Source: Maribacter arcticus
Lineage (GTDB): Bacteria > Bacteroidota > Bacteroidia > Flavobacteriales > Flavobacteriaceae
Direction of reading: 5' to 3'
Length of the DNA stretch: 64,000 nt
Assembly: GCF_900167935.1 (NCBI RefSeq)
Contig: NZ_FUYL01000007.1
Span: forward strand, 124,001 to 188,000
Shown here: positions 25,776-35,218 of the stretch, piece after piece
Numbering within the stretch: the first letter of the stretch is position 1
How the letters are laid out: each line of letters starts with the position of its first letter
The notes under the pieces: model-generated
What the model was told of the DNA's origin: nothing
Database searches by the model: none
Seen by the model: the letters and a program-made list of their open reading frames with translations, nothing else
Position numbers and translations under genes: made by a program

Positions 25776-25808
25776 AAAAATATAGGCCCAACTTGGGCCT
25801 ATATTTTT
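25776..25808. terminator. Terminator of the giant protease gene
   Basis: AAAAATATAGGCCC pairs with GGGCCTATATTTTT around AACTT, giving a long stem with a GGGCCC core flanked by A and T runs. It lies 13 bp past the stop of the minus-strand protease gene and separates it from the PycTM gene. Confidence 0.92.
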
Positions 25809-25820
25809 TTAAAGAAATAA

Positions 25821-28800
25821 CTAATTCTTCAATACTTTTATGTAGCTGGCTTCACCTTCGTTTTCTAAGCGGAAAAACAATATCCCTTTTTCAAATGAAG
25901 TAAGGTCTACTTCGATATTTTGACCTTCGGCGGGAGATATTTCCCTTGATAGTAAAAGTTGACCTGTTTCATTGAATACACCAAGTTGAGTGGCTTCAAT
26001 GCTTTCTTTTAGCTGTAAAGTCACATAATTGGAAACCGGGTTTGGATACACAGTCGATGTCGGTTGGGACTCAATGTCATCATTGCTAAAAGAGGACATA
26101 TCCACTAGCAGGGTTGTTGCCTCGCAGGGGTTTGCATTAGAACCGTTGGCCGATTTTGATGGGCTGCTACAACCATTACTAATGACTTCCCATTGCAATC
26201 TGCGGCCATCCGTATAAATTTCAAATGTATGCACTCCGGGTAGAAAGACCTCAGGTAAGTCTCCAACAAAAAAGGCGTTACCTTTCAAAATGTTGTTTGG
26301 ACCATTGCTGATAAATACAGGCACGCTTAAAGAGTTCGTATACTCAAAACGCAATTTAGTCGTGATTTGAGGATAATTGATAAGCGTAGCTGGTGATTTG
26401 CAAATATCAGATGCCTTAATACGTTCATTACAACCCACTATTGGGGAAACAAATAACGTTCCGGGTTGTAGATTAATATCATAGTTTTCGTAGCCCTGCA
26501 AATTCGAAATATCAGCCGATACCGAATATTCACCTAGTGCTAGAATACCGCTCACCACCGTACCATTTTGATCTGTTACAACAAATGCAGTAAACACCGG
26601 TGCCTGGTCATCACAAACTAATCCGGTAACCGTTGTATCAAAATTAGCAGGAACGGGGTCTCCTTCATTTATAATACGAGTTCCAACACTAATATCAAGC
26701 TGAGTTGCAGAAATTGCAAGTACACCATTTTCAAGGATTATGTTGTAATTGGTATTGGGTGACGATGAAATTATTTCAATTATCTCAACATCAGTACAAC
26801 CAGTGCTAGGGGTATATGCAAAATCTCCAAGCACATTTTGTATGGTTTCTTCATAAGGAAGCATTTCAGGTGCTATTGTAGCGGTAAAGCCTAAAGGATC
26901 TTGTTGACCATAGGTTATTGTTGCATCGTTCGCACTTATGGTAACATCAAACGGAATTACAGTCAAAAGACCGGTATTTACGTAAGTAATGTTATAATTA
27001 GGACTATTCGTTTCTGCTGATGCGCTAATTACATAGGGCCCTTCGGCAACACTACAAGCACTACAGGCAACGGAATAAATAAGTCCACCCGGAAAGACCT
27101 CGGTAGCGGTATCACTTAATTTAATGCCGTTTATTGTTTTGGTAAATTCTGGAATTTCATCTCCGTAGGTGATGGAAGCATCCCCTGTAGTAACTGAAAG
27201 TTCTGCGGGTAGTATTTCAATTGGAGTAGGGCGATAGCTAATTTCAAAATTACTGTCTATAAATCCGCCAGGGATAATATACTGCGTTCCTGCATCCAAG
27301 CCAGTAATTACATTTATAGGTTTAATATCTATAGGGTCTGCGTTCTGATCGCTAGTAGCATCACTTACATTTACAATGACAAGAATGTTATCGAAGGCGT
27401 TTAAAATTTTATCAGAATCTGAATTGGGTAAAGGTTGCCCATTAACCAAGGATAACCCATTGACCAATGAAAGTCCATTTACCAATGACAATCCATTCAC
27501 CAAAGATAATCCATTGACCAAGGAAAGTCCGTTCACCAAGGATAATCCATTCACTAAGGAAAGACCATTCACCAAAGAAAGTCCGTTCACCAGTGAAAGT
27601 CCATTAGTAATAGAGGATAGACCATTGTTTTCAATGGAGGTGGGGGCAAAGAGATCCGCTCCAAAATTCACTAATTTTTCCTGTCCGGTTCCATTAACCA
27701 AGGATAAGCCATTTTCAATGATCGTGTTGGATTGATTCACCGTACTTTGAGACACAAAAAATGTTTTGTTTACCAGCGATAATCCATTAATTGTTGGTTC
27801 CCCGTTTACTAAGGAAAGCCCATTGACCAAGGATAGTCCGTTTACTAAGGATAGTCCGTTGACGAGTGAAAGGGCATTTACATGATGGTCAGCAAAAGTA
27901 GCAGCTACTTGGCTATCGACACCTAAGTTGGCTTCGGCCTGATCCCCAAAAATATAATCAAACGTTATTTCAGGTAAGGCATCCCCATATACAATAGGTT
28001 CCAAGGCTTGTGGTTGAATGGTCACTGGCATGGGAACGATATTCAAAACACCAGGTTCGGTTGTAAAACTATATAGCTCTTTAAGAATAATATTAATCTC
28101 AGAAAGCGCAACATCAATGGCATAGATTCCTGTATTAGAACTTGGTATTGCCTGTGTACTCATAGTAATAGAAGGCAATAATAATTCTAAGATTTCTGGC
28201 CCGAGTAGTATTTCTGTTTCGTCTACAAAGGTGGTAAATGTCAATTCAAGATTTGATTCACCATAATGCCTTTCAAAGGAATCTCCTTTAATGATGATAT
28301 CGGTAATCGGTATATCTTCAAAGGTCAATACTTCTGAATCGCCTCCATCCGATCCATTGGTTAAAGGGCCAGATGGGGTAAATACATAAATCGGAGGATT
28401 TCCAATGAATGTGGGTATAGTTGCAAGTAAAGTGCTAGAGTCGATAAAGGTAGTTTTCAAACTATCCTTCCTAAAAATGACAATAGAACTTTCATCAAAA
28501 TAATCTCCTTCCAATATCAAATCAAAAGGAATGTCACCAGGGCTCGAATTTTCCGTATCCAATTTTTCTAAATTGAATCTGATGAGATTTGGCAACGGAT
28601 TTGAAAAAGCACCAATGGTATTATCTGCCGATACAAATCCGAATCCGTTGGTAAAATCAAATCCGGCAGCTCCCATATCGATACTGTTATCTGTTATAAG
28701 TTTTCGTATAGCTAAATCAGGATCTGTATTCGACGGATCGATAAATTTACTTTTTGCTTCGATGACCAATGCGGCCAATCCTGCTGCATGTGGCGCTGAA

Positions 28801-31040
28801 GCAGAAGTGCCGAAGAAATTGGGAAATGAATTATTGTTAAAATCGGGTTCGGGTGCCCCTAACTCAACTGATGTATCACCACCTGTAGGTGCCATAATAT
28901 CAGGTTTGTTTCTTATGGTACCCGCTGTAAACGTCCCCCCTCGAGAAGAGGATTTTTGTGCCAAAAGGGTTTTACCTTTGTACGGGGTATTGTCATAGCG
29001 AACAGCACCTACAGTTATAGCACCTTCTGCATTGGCATGGCCTACAACGGTCGATTTATTCAGTACATCTTCCTTAACATCTGGAGGTGTAATAACTGCA
29101 AAATTACCATCATTACCTGCCCTAAATACTACATATTTAAATGCTACGGGGTCTACTCTACCTGAGGCTCTTTCAATGACCAAATTTGTAGTAGTTGGGT
29201 TCACTACTTCAAATGGCATAATCTCAACCGGGTCCGCACCCAAATTATTTCTATTGAATCCGTAAAGGATACTGCCATTGTCGTTTGCCAAATAAATATC
29301 AAGATCGTTTTGGGCACCTGTCAATGAACCCAAGGAGTAAAAATCATCGTCCCATTGTAAGGCAATGATATATTGACCCTGTTCTAATTGCAGTTGTTGT
29401 AGTGAATTTCCACCTTCGAACTCGTGGCGTATTCCATTTGGCGACGCAGAAGCGCTGAAATTGGCTTCGTAAGATCTATTTCCAAAATTACCTGCCGAAG
29501 AAAAATAAGAGACTCCCAGAGAAGTAGCTTCATTAACCGCATCTGCTACTATACCATCACGGTAAAAAGGGCCTTTCATGTAGGTGAGGTCGTCAACGAT
29601 TATATCACAACCTGCGTCTACCAATTCGGCAATTCCGGCGGCCATGTTACCTTCGGAAACAAAGCCAGTGGTAAAATATAATTCAGCCTCGGGAGCTACG
29701 TCGTGAAGAATCTGTAGCATTGCCCTTCCTTCATCGCTAGCGGCACCCAACGGATAATCTTGTAATACTGTTACAGAATTTGCTCCACTGGGTAGATCTC
29801 CGTTGTCAATATCACGAACTACGGCAGCTCCCAAAGAACTTCGAACACCGCTAATACGATCATAACTGTCGGAAATGACTCCTATTTTAACATCTTTTCC
29901 GGATAGGTTCCAACCCAATCGAGCGATATCTGAATTTTGGGCAAAATCACCTTGACTAGAAATTAGTCCCGTATTAGGGATAGGGCGTGAGACCTCGTAA
30001 ACTTGATTGATTAAATCTGTATGAGGGTTTAAATCCGGTAAGCGTAAAATCGGAAAGAAAACGGTAATAACTTGTTCATCATCGTTGGGGTCATAAACAT
30101 CTGAAATAAAATCTCCGGGAAATATATTGAAGGTACCTAAAAGGGAAACGACACCGCTATATTGACCAGATTGTACAACTATTTCAATCAATACCTCACC
30201 ATTTTCGTTCAAAGTATAGATGAATTCATTGGTCGCTTCATTCGCATCGTAATTGCTAGATAGGGATGTCAAGGCAGAACCAATAAGTTCGTTCACTTTT
30301 GAATTAGGGGGGTATCCGGGTAAAATATCACAATTGATCAAAACACAAGCGCAAACTGCATCCACTTCCTCTACTGAACTTTGACTACCAGGAACGCCAC
30401 TAGTATTTCGACTTGTGTAATATAATACGTCAATAGACCAAGTGCCGGAATTATTGATATTTCCATTCAAGGCCTTCACACTTCCTGATCCGGATAATGT
30501 TGTTTTATTCAAGAAATTGCCTTCCGTTAAGCTGATACACGCATTTTGAAGCGTAATGGATGCGTTGTTCACCACATTGCCATTTTTCGTAAGCACGGCA
30601 TTGGTCAATGTAATTTGCCCATCATTATTTAAAATTCCGGGGCCAATATCAATTTGACCTTGAGTAACAGTAAGATTACCGGCTGTGTTAACATTAATAT
30701 TACTCACCGTGCTGAAAATCGCATTATTAAAAACGATTAAACTACCATTCCTATTTATTTTAATGGGGTTATTCGAACTATATAGAATTCTATGCTTAAT
30801 GGTTACATTGCTATTGGAAATGGTAATATTAGGATATGGGTTTTTGTTACAGCCACCACCTATACATGTCCAAGCGGTTGGATCCTCCCAATTATCTGAT
30901 AATCCTGTAGTCTCATAATTTTGACCAAGTACGATACCTGTTGAGCAAAGAAACAGGAGGTAAAATAAATTTAAAGGTCTTGCTAGTTTATTGAGTAGTG
31001 AATTGGCACTAAACGAAGTGGAAGGTAATGAAGTTCTCAT
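25821..31040 (-). CDS. Giant secreted S8 subtilisin with GLSLVN repeats, MBG domains and T9SS tail
   Basis: About 1739 aa from the ATG at 31040 (the frame is open to 31076). A signal peptide (LNLFYLLFLCSTGIVLGQ) is followed by a beta-solenoid-like N-terminal region (ITISNSNVTIKH, INVNTAGNLTVTQG). The S8 protease domain spans ~375-770, with Asp in VISDSYD (~390), His in ILHDVAPEAE (~445) and Ser in FFGTSASAPH (~743). Several MBG-type domains follow (YGDALPEITFDY, ITYGDEIPEFTK, ITYGQQDPLGFTA). One MBG domain is interrupted at ~1055-1205 by 15 copies of the hexapeptide GLSLVN in two blocks. The last ~75 residues (VYPNPVSNYVTLQL to YIKVLKN) are a type IX secretion sorting domain. It is probably surface-exposed or released. 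Substrate and repeat role unknown. Confidence 0.93.
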   Translation of the reverse strand: MRTSLPSTSFSANSLLNKLARPLNLFYLLFLCSTGIVLGQNYETTGLSDNWEDPTAWTCIGGGCNKNPYPNITISNSNVTIKHRILYSSNNPIKINRNGSLIVFNNAIFSTVSNINVNTAGNLTVTQGQIDIGPGILNNDGQITLTNAVLTKNGNVVNNASITLQNACISLTEGNFLNKTTLSGSGSVKALNGNINNSGTWSIDVLYYTSRNTSGVPGSQSSVEEVDAVCACVLINCDILPGYPPNSKVNELIGSALTSLSSNYDANEATNEFIYTLNENGEVLIEIVVQSGQYSGVVSLLGTFNIFPGDFISDVYDPNDDEQVITVFFPILRLPDLNPHTDLINQVYEVSRPIPNTGLISSQGDFAQNSDIARLGWNLSGKDVKIGVISDSYDRISGVRSSLGAAVVRDIDNGDLPSGANSVTVLQDYPLGAASDEGRAMLQILHDVAPEAELYFTTGFVSEGNMAAGIAELVDAGCDIIVDDLTYMKGPFYRDGIVADAVNEATSLGVSYFSSAGNFGNRSYEANFSASASPNGIRHEFEGGNSLQQLQLEQGQYIIALQWDDDFYSLGSLTGAQNDLDIYLANDNGSILYGFNRNNLGADPVEIMPFEVVNPTTTNLVIERASGRVDPVAFKYVVFRAGNDGNFAVITPPDVKEDVLNKSTVVGHANAEGAITVGAVRYDNTPYKGKTLLAQKSSSRGGTFTAGTIRNKPDIMAPTGGDTSVELGAPEPDFNNNSFPNFFGTSASAPHAAGLAALVIEAKSKFIDPSNTDPDLAIRKLITDNSIDMGAAGFDFTNGFGFVSADNTIGAFSNPLPNLIRFNLEKLDTENSSPGDIPFDLILEGDYFDESSIVIFRKDSLKTTFIDSSTLLATIPTFIGNPPIYVFTPSGPLTNGSDGGDSEVLTFEDIPITDIIIKGDSFERHYGESNLELTFTTFVDETEILLGPEILELLLPSITMSTQAIPSSNTGIYAIDVALSEINIILKELYSFTTEPGVLNIVPMPVTIQPQALEPIVYGDALPEITFDYIFGDQAEANLGVDSQVAATFADHHVNALSLVNGLSLVNGLSLVNGLSLVNGEPTINGLSLVNKTFFVSQSTVNQSNTIIENGLSLVNGTGQEKLVNFGADLFAPTSIENNGLSSITNGLSLVNGLSLVNGLSLVNGLSLVNGLSLVNGLSLVNGLSLVNGLSLVNGLSLVNGQPLPNSDSDKILNAFDNILVIVNVSDATSDQNADPIDIKPINVITGLDAGTQYIIPGGFIDSNFEISYRPTPIEILPAELSVTTGDASITYGDEIPEFTKTINGIKLSDTATEVFPGGLIYSVACSACSVAEGPYVISASAETNSPNYNITYVNTGLLTVIPFDVTISANDATITYGQQDPLGFTATIAPEMLPYEETIQNVLGDFAYTPSTGCTDVEIIEIISSSPNTNYNIILENGVLAISATQLDISVGTRIINEGDPVPANFDTTVTGLVCDDQAPVFTAFVVTDQNGTVVSGILALGEYSVSADISNLQGYENYDINLQPGTLFVSPIVGCNERIKASDICKSPATLINYPQITTKLRFEYTNSLSVPVFISNGPNNILKGNAFFVGDLPEVFLPGVHTFEIYTDGRRLQWEVISNGCSSPSKSANGSNANPCEATTLLVDMSSFSNDDIESQPTSTVYPNPVSNYVTLQLKESIEATQLGVFNETGQLLLSREISPAEGQNIEVDLTSFEKGILFFRLENEGEASYIKVLKN
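27438..27600 (-). repeat. Tandem 18-bp repeat encoding nine LSLVNG units
   Basis: Nine back-to-back 18-bp units within the giant protease gene, each encoding LSLVNG. A tenth degenerate unit (LSSITNG) lies at the upstream end of the block. Third-position differences between units (CCATTGACC, CCGTTCACC, CCATTTACC) show that the protein sequence, not just the DNA, has been kept. Confidence 0.95.
27801..27872 (-). repeat. Second 18-bp repeat block encoding four LSLVNG units
   Basis: Four 18-bp units with the same hexapeptide code. They are separated from the nine-unit block by ~200 bp that hold two more dispersed copies (NGLSLVNK and ENGLSLVNG). Confidence 0.93.
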
Positions 31041-31270
31041 ATTCAATAGTTTTGATGTGGTCCATAAATTAAACAAATACCTAGCTCTCGTTACTACGTA
31101 TTTATTAGCTTTATTGAAATGAGGGAACTATTAAATATAATAAAAAGTACTATATCAAGTATTAAAATGCAGGAAATAAAGTGATATGACCTTAAAAAAT
31201 GACCTTAAAAGTAGTTCGTCGATGAAAAAGGTATTTCACCAAAATTTTAAATTGGAGAATAAGTAAGAAA

Positions 31271-31292
31271 AACCCACATATAGCTGGGTGTT
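31271..31292 (-). terminator. Weak hairpin after the HD-domain gene
   Basis: On the minus strand ACCCA and TGGGT pair around a short AT loop, followed by TTTTTC. It sits 11 bp past the HD gene stop and is likely a modest rho-independent terminator. Confidence 0.5.
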
Positions 31293-31302
31293 AGTGAGTT
31301 GG

Positions 31303-31908
31303 TTAGCTTACTAAAGCCTGACGTTTTTCTTTTAATTCTTTTAATTTTTGAAGCTTCAATGGTTTTCTAAACTCTTGGGCAAAAGGAGTATGGAATTTGT
31401 GATTTTCAAGAAATTTTATTTGAAGGTCTAACCAATCCTTCTGATTATTTACAATATCATAATATTGGAACTCTTTGTATAGACCACCACTAAGCAAATC
31501 ATAGTCAGCTCTTCCCAAATAATCCAAATCGGCGTCGGCAACTATTTTCTCCATAAAAGTGGTAGGAACCTGGGGAACTTTGGTGGCACGAATCATACCA
31601 TTTACTACTTCTATTTCTTCTGGAGTTAACATATCCCTCAAAATATGGGATAGGTTTTTAATACTTCTTTCTTCATGCTCAATAGGTGAGATGATATAAC
31701 CAAAGTCATGACCTATGGCCGCAACACGAATAAGTTTAGCATCATTTTCATCTATATTATAATGCTTAATATATGCATCACAAACATTGGCTACATCAAT
31801 CGTATGTTCCAAGGTATGATAGGTTAAATGATTTGGTAGACTTTTCTCCAAAGTGGACAGTAGTAGCAAACAAAGTTTAGGATATGCCTTTTCGTTGTGC
31901 AATTTCAT
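31303..31908 (-). CDS. HD-domain phosphohydrolase
   Basis: A 201-aa single-domain protein. Metal-binding HD motifs are visible in order: YHTLEHTIDVANVCD (first His pair), AAIGHDFGYIIS (the HD dyad at about residue 68), EHEERSI and DADLDYLGR (late Asp). HD enzymes hydrolyse phosphate esters of nucleotides, including cyclic nucleotides. This particular form resembles the HD half of flavobacterial HD-PycTM fusions. The gene lies 227 bp downstream of a TPR-adenylate cyclase on the same strand, so degradation of that enzyme's product is a reasonable inference. No signal peptide; cytoplasmic. Substrate unproven. Confidence 0.85.
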   Translation of the reverse strand: MKLHNEKAYPKLCLLLLSTLEKSLPNHLTYHTLEHTIDVANVCDAYIKHYNIDENDAKLIRVAAIGHDFGYIISPIEHEERSIKNLSHILRDMLTPEEIEVVNGMIRATKVPQVPTTFMEKIVADADLDYLGRADYDLLSGGLYKEFQYYDIVNNQKDWLDLQIKFLENHKFHTPFAQEFRKPLKLQKLKELKEKRQALVS

Positions 31909-32135
31909 CGGCTACTGTAAAGTGAAAAAATTTATATTCAATTAATTAAACAAAAAATTACTTAAAATATTGTATTTGAAAATGATTTGAAAAATAAGCA
32001 GTCAATATAGTTCTATCCTTTTCTCAAATTTTCAAATGGGTTTCAACTTACATTATTTCTTTTAGTAAGAAAAACCCTTATTTATATTCTACAATTTTAA
32101 ACATTTTTTTATAGTTAAAGGCTAGTTTCTGGTCT

Positions 32136-34106
32136 TTAACTAGCAATTACATTTTCCGTCACTTCTTTTCCTACGAAATACATTTTCAGTTTTTGTGAAT
32201 TCTTAACGGTTATAATTCCCCTATAGGTGAAATCTATTTTATCCTTTAATAAATTATAGGTGTTTTCTGAAACATTAATTTTACCTGGGATCGAACTCGA
32301 TTCCATTCGTGCAGCTACATTTACGGTACTCCCCCATATATCATATTGAAACTTTTTGGTGCCGACCACTCCTGCAACTACGGGGCCCGTGTTGATACCG
32401 ATACGAATTTCAAAAGGATGTATATCTTTTGGTGGGTTCATCCAGGTACGTTCAACAAATTTCAAAATTTCAGTTGCCGCATTGAAAGCATCTACTGCAT
32501 TGGTGTCATTTTTGGTAGGTAAACCTCCGGCACACATGTAGGCATCTCCGATGGTCTTAATTTTCTCCAAACCATGTTTTTCTATGATTTTATCGAACTC
32601 CTTGAAATAGTAATCTACACTCTGTACTAACTTATCGGCCGGTATTTCTTCCGCTACCTTTGAGAACGCCTTGAAATCGGTAAAAAGGACGGTTACCTTT
32701 TCAAATTCCCTAGCCTTTACTGTACCGTTCAATTTTAGCTCTTCAGCGGTTTCTGCGGGCAATATATTAAGCAGTATACTTTCTGCTTTATTACGCTCAT
32801 ATGCTAATTTTTTATTTGACTTTTTCACAAATCGATATTGCATGAGTGCACCAAAAGCAATTGCAAATAATAAAGCGGCAACTGCATAAAAGTATTTTTT
32901 AGAAATGGCCGCTCTTTCCAGTCCAATCTCTTTAACTTCATTTTCGGCATTCAATAATTCAATTTCTTTTTCCTTGTTCTCAACATCAAACTGAAATCTT
33001 AAATTACCGAGTGTATCTTCGTAGTCATCATTTCTAATTGTGTCACTGATTGCAGAAAATTGATTTTGATAGTTAAATGCATTTTGATAATCACCAAGTT
33101 GAGCGTAGACCTTAGCCAAACCCTCATAAATATCTTTTTTATCCCGAAAAACCTTTGTCGTTTTGGTTAATTCCAGAGCATTCTCGTACTGTTCAAGGGC
33201 TTTAGAAGGCTCGTCTATTGTTCTGTACATATCGCCTAAACGAATATATGCTTTGGAAGCCTCCATTTTGGCATCATTGGTTTTAGCCAATGCAATTGCA
33301 GCCAAATATTTTTTTTCGGCAATTTTTAGTTTACCCATATCTTCATATGCTTTTCCTACCATGATTATACTGTTGGCCAGATCAGCGTCATTTTCATCAA
33401 AAAGAATCATGGATTCATCCAGAACCTGAAGCGCTGCCTCTGGATTATTGGTATTAAGGTATATTTCCGCAATATTTATTGCCGCATAAGCCACGCCATC
33501 CCTATAATTGATTTCCTCGAATATTTTTTTTGCTTTATTATAGGCTTCCAGAGCTTGCGCGTAGGTTGCTTTTTCATTGGAGTACACACTGCCAATATTA
33601 AGATAGGCCGTGCTGATACGTAAGGAGTCTTTTATTTCTTCCGCCAGTCTAACGGATTTTAAAAAATAGTCTAATGCAGTAGGATCATCCCCCTTGGTTT
33701 GATACACACTGCCCAAATTATTTTGAAGGTTGCTTATGCCATTTTTAAAACCTATATCTTGAAAGAGTTCTAAGGATTTTTTCCAATAATCAACCAATTC
33801 TTTATTTAGTTCACCTTTGGCATATAGTAGCAAGCCTAAATTTTTATACCCATAAGCTTGCCCTTTTTTGTAATCCAATTCTTCCGCCAGGTCAATTGCC
33901 TTTAGGGCATAATTTTTTGATTCTAATGTGTCCGATTTGGAAAGGATGTTTGAAATATCCAACAAGGCATTCACGTTAGTGGTATCCTTTTTGTTCTCTT
34001 TGATTATAGATTTAAGACTATCTATTTGTTGGTCTTGTGCAATTATTTCGACCGTGTAGAAGAACAATGACAAAAGGCTAAAAACGTAAAATTTCCTTAA
34101 TCCCAT
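32136..34106 (-). CDS. TPR - membrane - class III adenylate cyclase
   Basis: 656 aa. A signal-like N-terminus (FYVFSLLSLFFYTVEIIAQ) leads into ~8 TPR repeats at ~40-365 (LDYFLKSVRLAEEI, ALEAYNKAKKIFEE, ALEQYENALELTK), probably periplasmic. A short coiled coil precedes a membrane helix at ~402-422. The cytoplasmic cyclase domain spans ~455-640: metal Asp in VLFTDFKAF (~472), the Lys of KIKTIGDAYM, and YDIWGSTVNVAARMES. The Lys/Asp pair at the base-recognition positions is that of adenylate rather than guanylate cyclases, so cAMP is the predicted product. Close in design to the second cyclase at 48827-50782. An HD-domain gene follows. Confidence 0.93.
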   Translation of the reverse strand: MGLRKFYVFSLLSLFFYTVEIIAQDQQIDSLKSIIKENKKDTTNVNALLDISNILSKSDTLESKNYALKAIDLAEELDYKKGQAYGYKNLGLLLYAKGELNKELVDYWKKSLELFQDIGFKNGISNLQNNLGSVYQTKGDDPTALDYFLKSVRLAEEIKDSLRISTAYLNIGSVYSNEKATYAQALEAYNKAKKIFEEINYRDGVAYAAINIAEIYLNTNNPEAALQVLDESMILFDENDADLANSIIMVGKAYEDMGKLKIAEKKYLAAIALAKTNDAKMEASKAYIRLGDMYRTIDEPSKALEQYENALELTKTTKVFRDKKDIYEGLAKVYAQLGDYQNAFNYQNQFSAISDTIRNDDYEDTLGNLRFQFDVENKEKEIELLNAENEVKEIGLERAAISKKYFYAVAALLFAIAFGALMQYRFVKKSNKKLAYERNKAESILLNILPAETAEELKLNGTVKAREFEKVTVLFTDFKAFSKVAEEIPADKLVQSVDYYFKEFDKIIEKHGLEKIKTIGDAYMCAGGLPTKNDTNAVDAFNAATEILKFVERTWMNPPKDIHPFEIRIGINTGPVVAGVVGTKKFQYDIWGSTVNVAARMESSSIPGKINVSENTYNLLKDKIDFTYRGIITVKNSQKLKMYFVGKEVTENVIAS

Positions 34107-34286
34107 ATTTATTAGATAAGCCTTTAAAATTCAATGAAAAGGATATTTTTATTTAAAAGTAAATATAATCACTTGATTTTAAGCAGTGAATAAAAAATAT
34201 ATCAAAAAAAGATACTAGCAGTTTATGCCTATATCAGTTGAATAATTTATATGCTTCACAAGAATTTAAATTTACACCAATAAGCT

Positions 34287-34500
34287 TTAAAATCTAATAT
34301 TCAGCGCCAAACCTTCATGGCCAACAATGAACTTCACATCTTCAAACCTTGGTGGTCCCATAAGCATAGGATTATTGCTCATGGTATAATTTTCAATCGG
34401 TTTACCGTTCACTTCAAAATCGATCTTCAGATTGTCATTTGCATCATGTAAGACTGAGTTGTAGCTTATAACTTTTAAAAATGTAATTGGATTGGATTTC
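34287..34500 (-). pseudogene. Unidentified C-terminal coding fragment without a start
   Basis: Between the cyclase start and DoxX an open minus-strand stretch of ~70 codons ends at TAA 34287-34289. It reads YNSVLHDANDNLKIDF, NGKPIENYTMSNNP, MLMGPPRFEDVKFIVGHEG, a plausible globular C-terminus with normal codon use. A TAG closes the frame just inside the DoxX 3' end and no ATG occurs before the middle of the stretch. It is probably the remains of a gene whose 5' part was deleted up to DoxX. Parent family not recognised. Confidence 0.45.
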
Positions 34501-34981
34501 TTCTAGTTAAAACATAATCTAGACCAAATTTACCAGAGCCAAATCCCATAAAAAATAGACCAAGACAAAAGAAAATAAATGTGGGTATAATATTCCAAGA
34601 TACATCCCAGAGTCTAAAAACTATCGTGACGAACATGGTGGTAGTTATAAAGAACGCGGTAATTCTAGTATTTAATCCTAAAATTAAAAGAATGCCGCCT
34701 AAAGCCTCTGTAAAACCGGCAGACCAAGCAAACAATTCTGGTATTTGAGAAAATGGTGGCCCGAACTGTTCTACCAATTTAATAAACCAATCTGAGACTT
34801 CAAATAATTCAAGTCCCATCAATTTTGGGGTCCAAGGTGTACCAAATTTATTGACAGCAAATACAAAAGAAAGTAAATATCCTGTGAGTACTCTAGGTAT
34901 TAAAATTAAAACATTAGGCATTAACTCATCTACCCTAAATGGAATAATTAGCTTTTTAAGAGGTAGAAGAATTTGGTTCAT
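34475..34981 (-). CDS. DoxX-family membrane protein
   Basis: 168 aa with four membrane segments (~22-43, ~85-105, ~112-130, ~135-155). The conserved DoxX features are the first-helix LIPRVLTGYLLSFVFAVNKF and the central WSAGFTEALGGILLILGLNTR. The family is linked to respiratory or redox membrane complexes, but its function is not settled. Single gene; its 3' end overlaps an unexplained coding fragment in another frame. Confidence 0.88.
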   Translation of the reverse strand: MNQILLPLKKLIIPFRVDELMPNVLILIPRVLTGYLLSFVFAVNKFGTPWTPKLMGLELFEVSDWFIKLVEQFGPPFSQIPELFAWSAGFTEALGGILLILGLNTRITAFFITTTMFVTIVFRLWDVSWNIIPTFIFFCLGLFFMGFGSGKFGLDYVLTRRNPIQLHF

Positions 34982-35218
34982 TGGTTTAATTAATACTTAA
35001 ACTTAAAATTTTTATCAGAATCGGATAATGATAAATATCACTTTTAACCAAATTTTCAAAACTTTGCTTTTTGTATAATTAATGAGCTAATTAAAATTTA
35101 TTTTTGCTCTAATAATCACAAAGTATAAGGCTTAGTTAAAATTGGGTTAAAGCAGTAATATAGTAGAAGAAAGCTATTCTTTATTGTAATTTTAAGGCAG
35201 TTAACAAAGGAAAAAAAT

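Noticed and set aside
27376-27735. Plus-strand reading frame through the repeat tract (KDNPLTKESPFT-like repeats)
   Set aside because: It is the antisense shadow of the GLSLVN repeats; it has no start context or independent support.
26029-31076. Reading the LSLVNG tract as a CRISPR array or DNA satellite
   Set aside because: Units are in frame, 18 bp, without spacers, and differ mostly at synonymous positions; it is a protein repeat.
31186-31210. Short direct repeat ATGACCTTAAAA upstream of the giant protease
   Set aside because: Only two 12-bp copies in AT-rich sequence; likely chance.
32112-32142. Inverted repeat TAGTTAAAG / CTTTAACTA at the end of the first cyclase gene
   Set aside because: The stem is AT-rich, overlaps the stop codon and has no T-tract on the minus strand, so it is not a convincing terminator.
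25035-34106. Calling a complete Pycsar antiphage operon
   Set aside because: The cyclase is a large TPR-membrane protein with adenylate-type residues and the components are separated by a 5-kb protease gene; only a looser link is reported.
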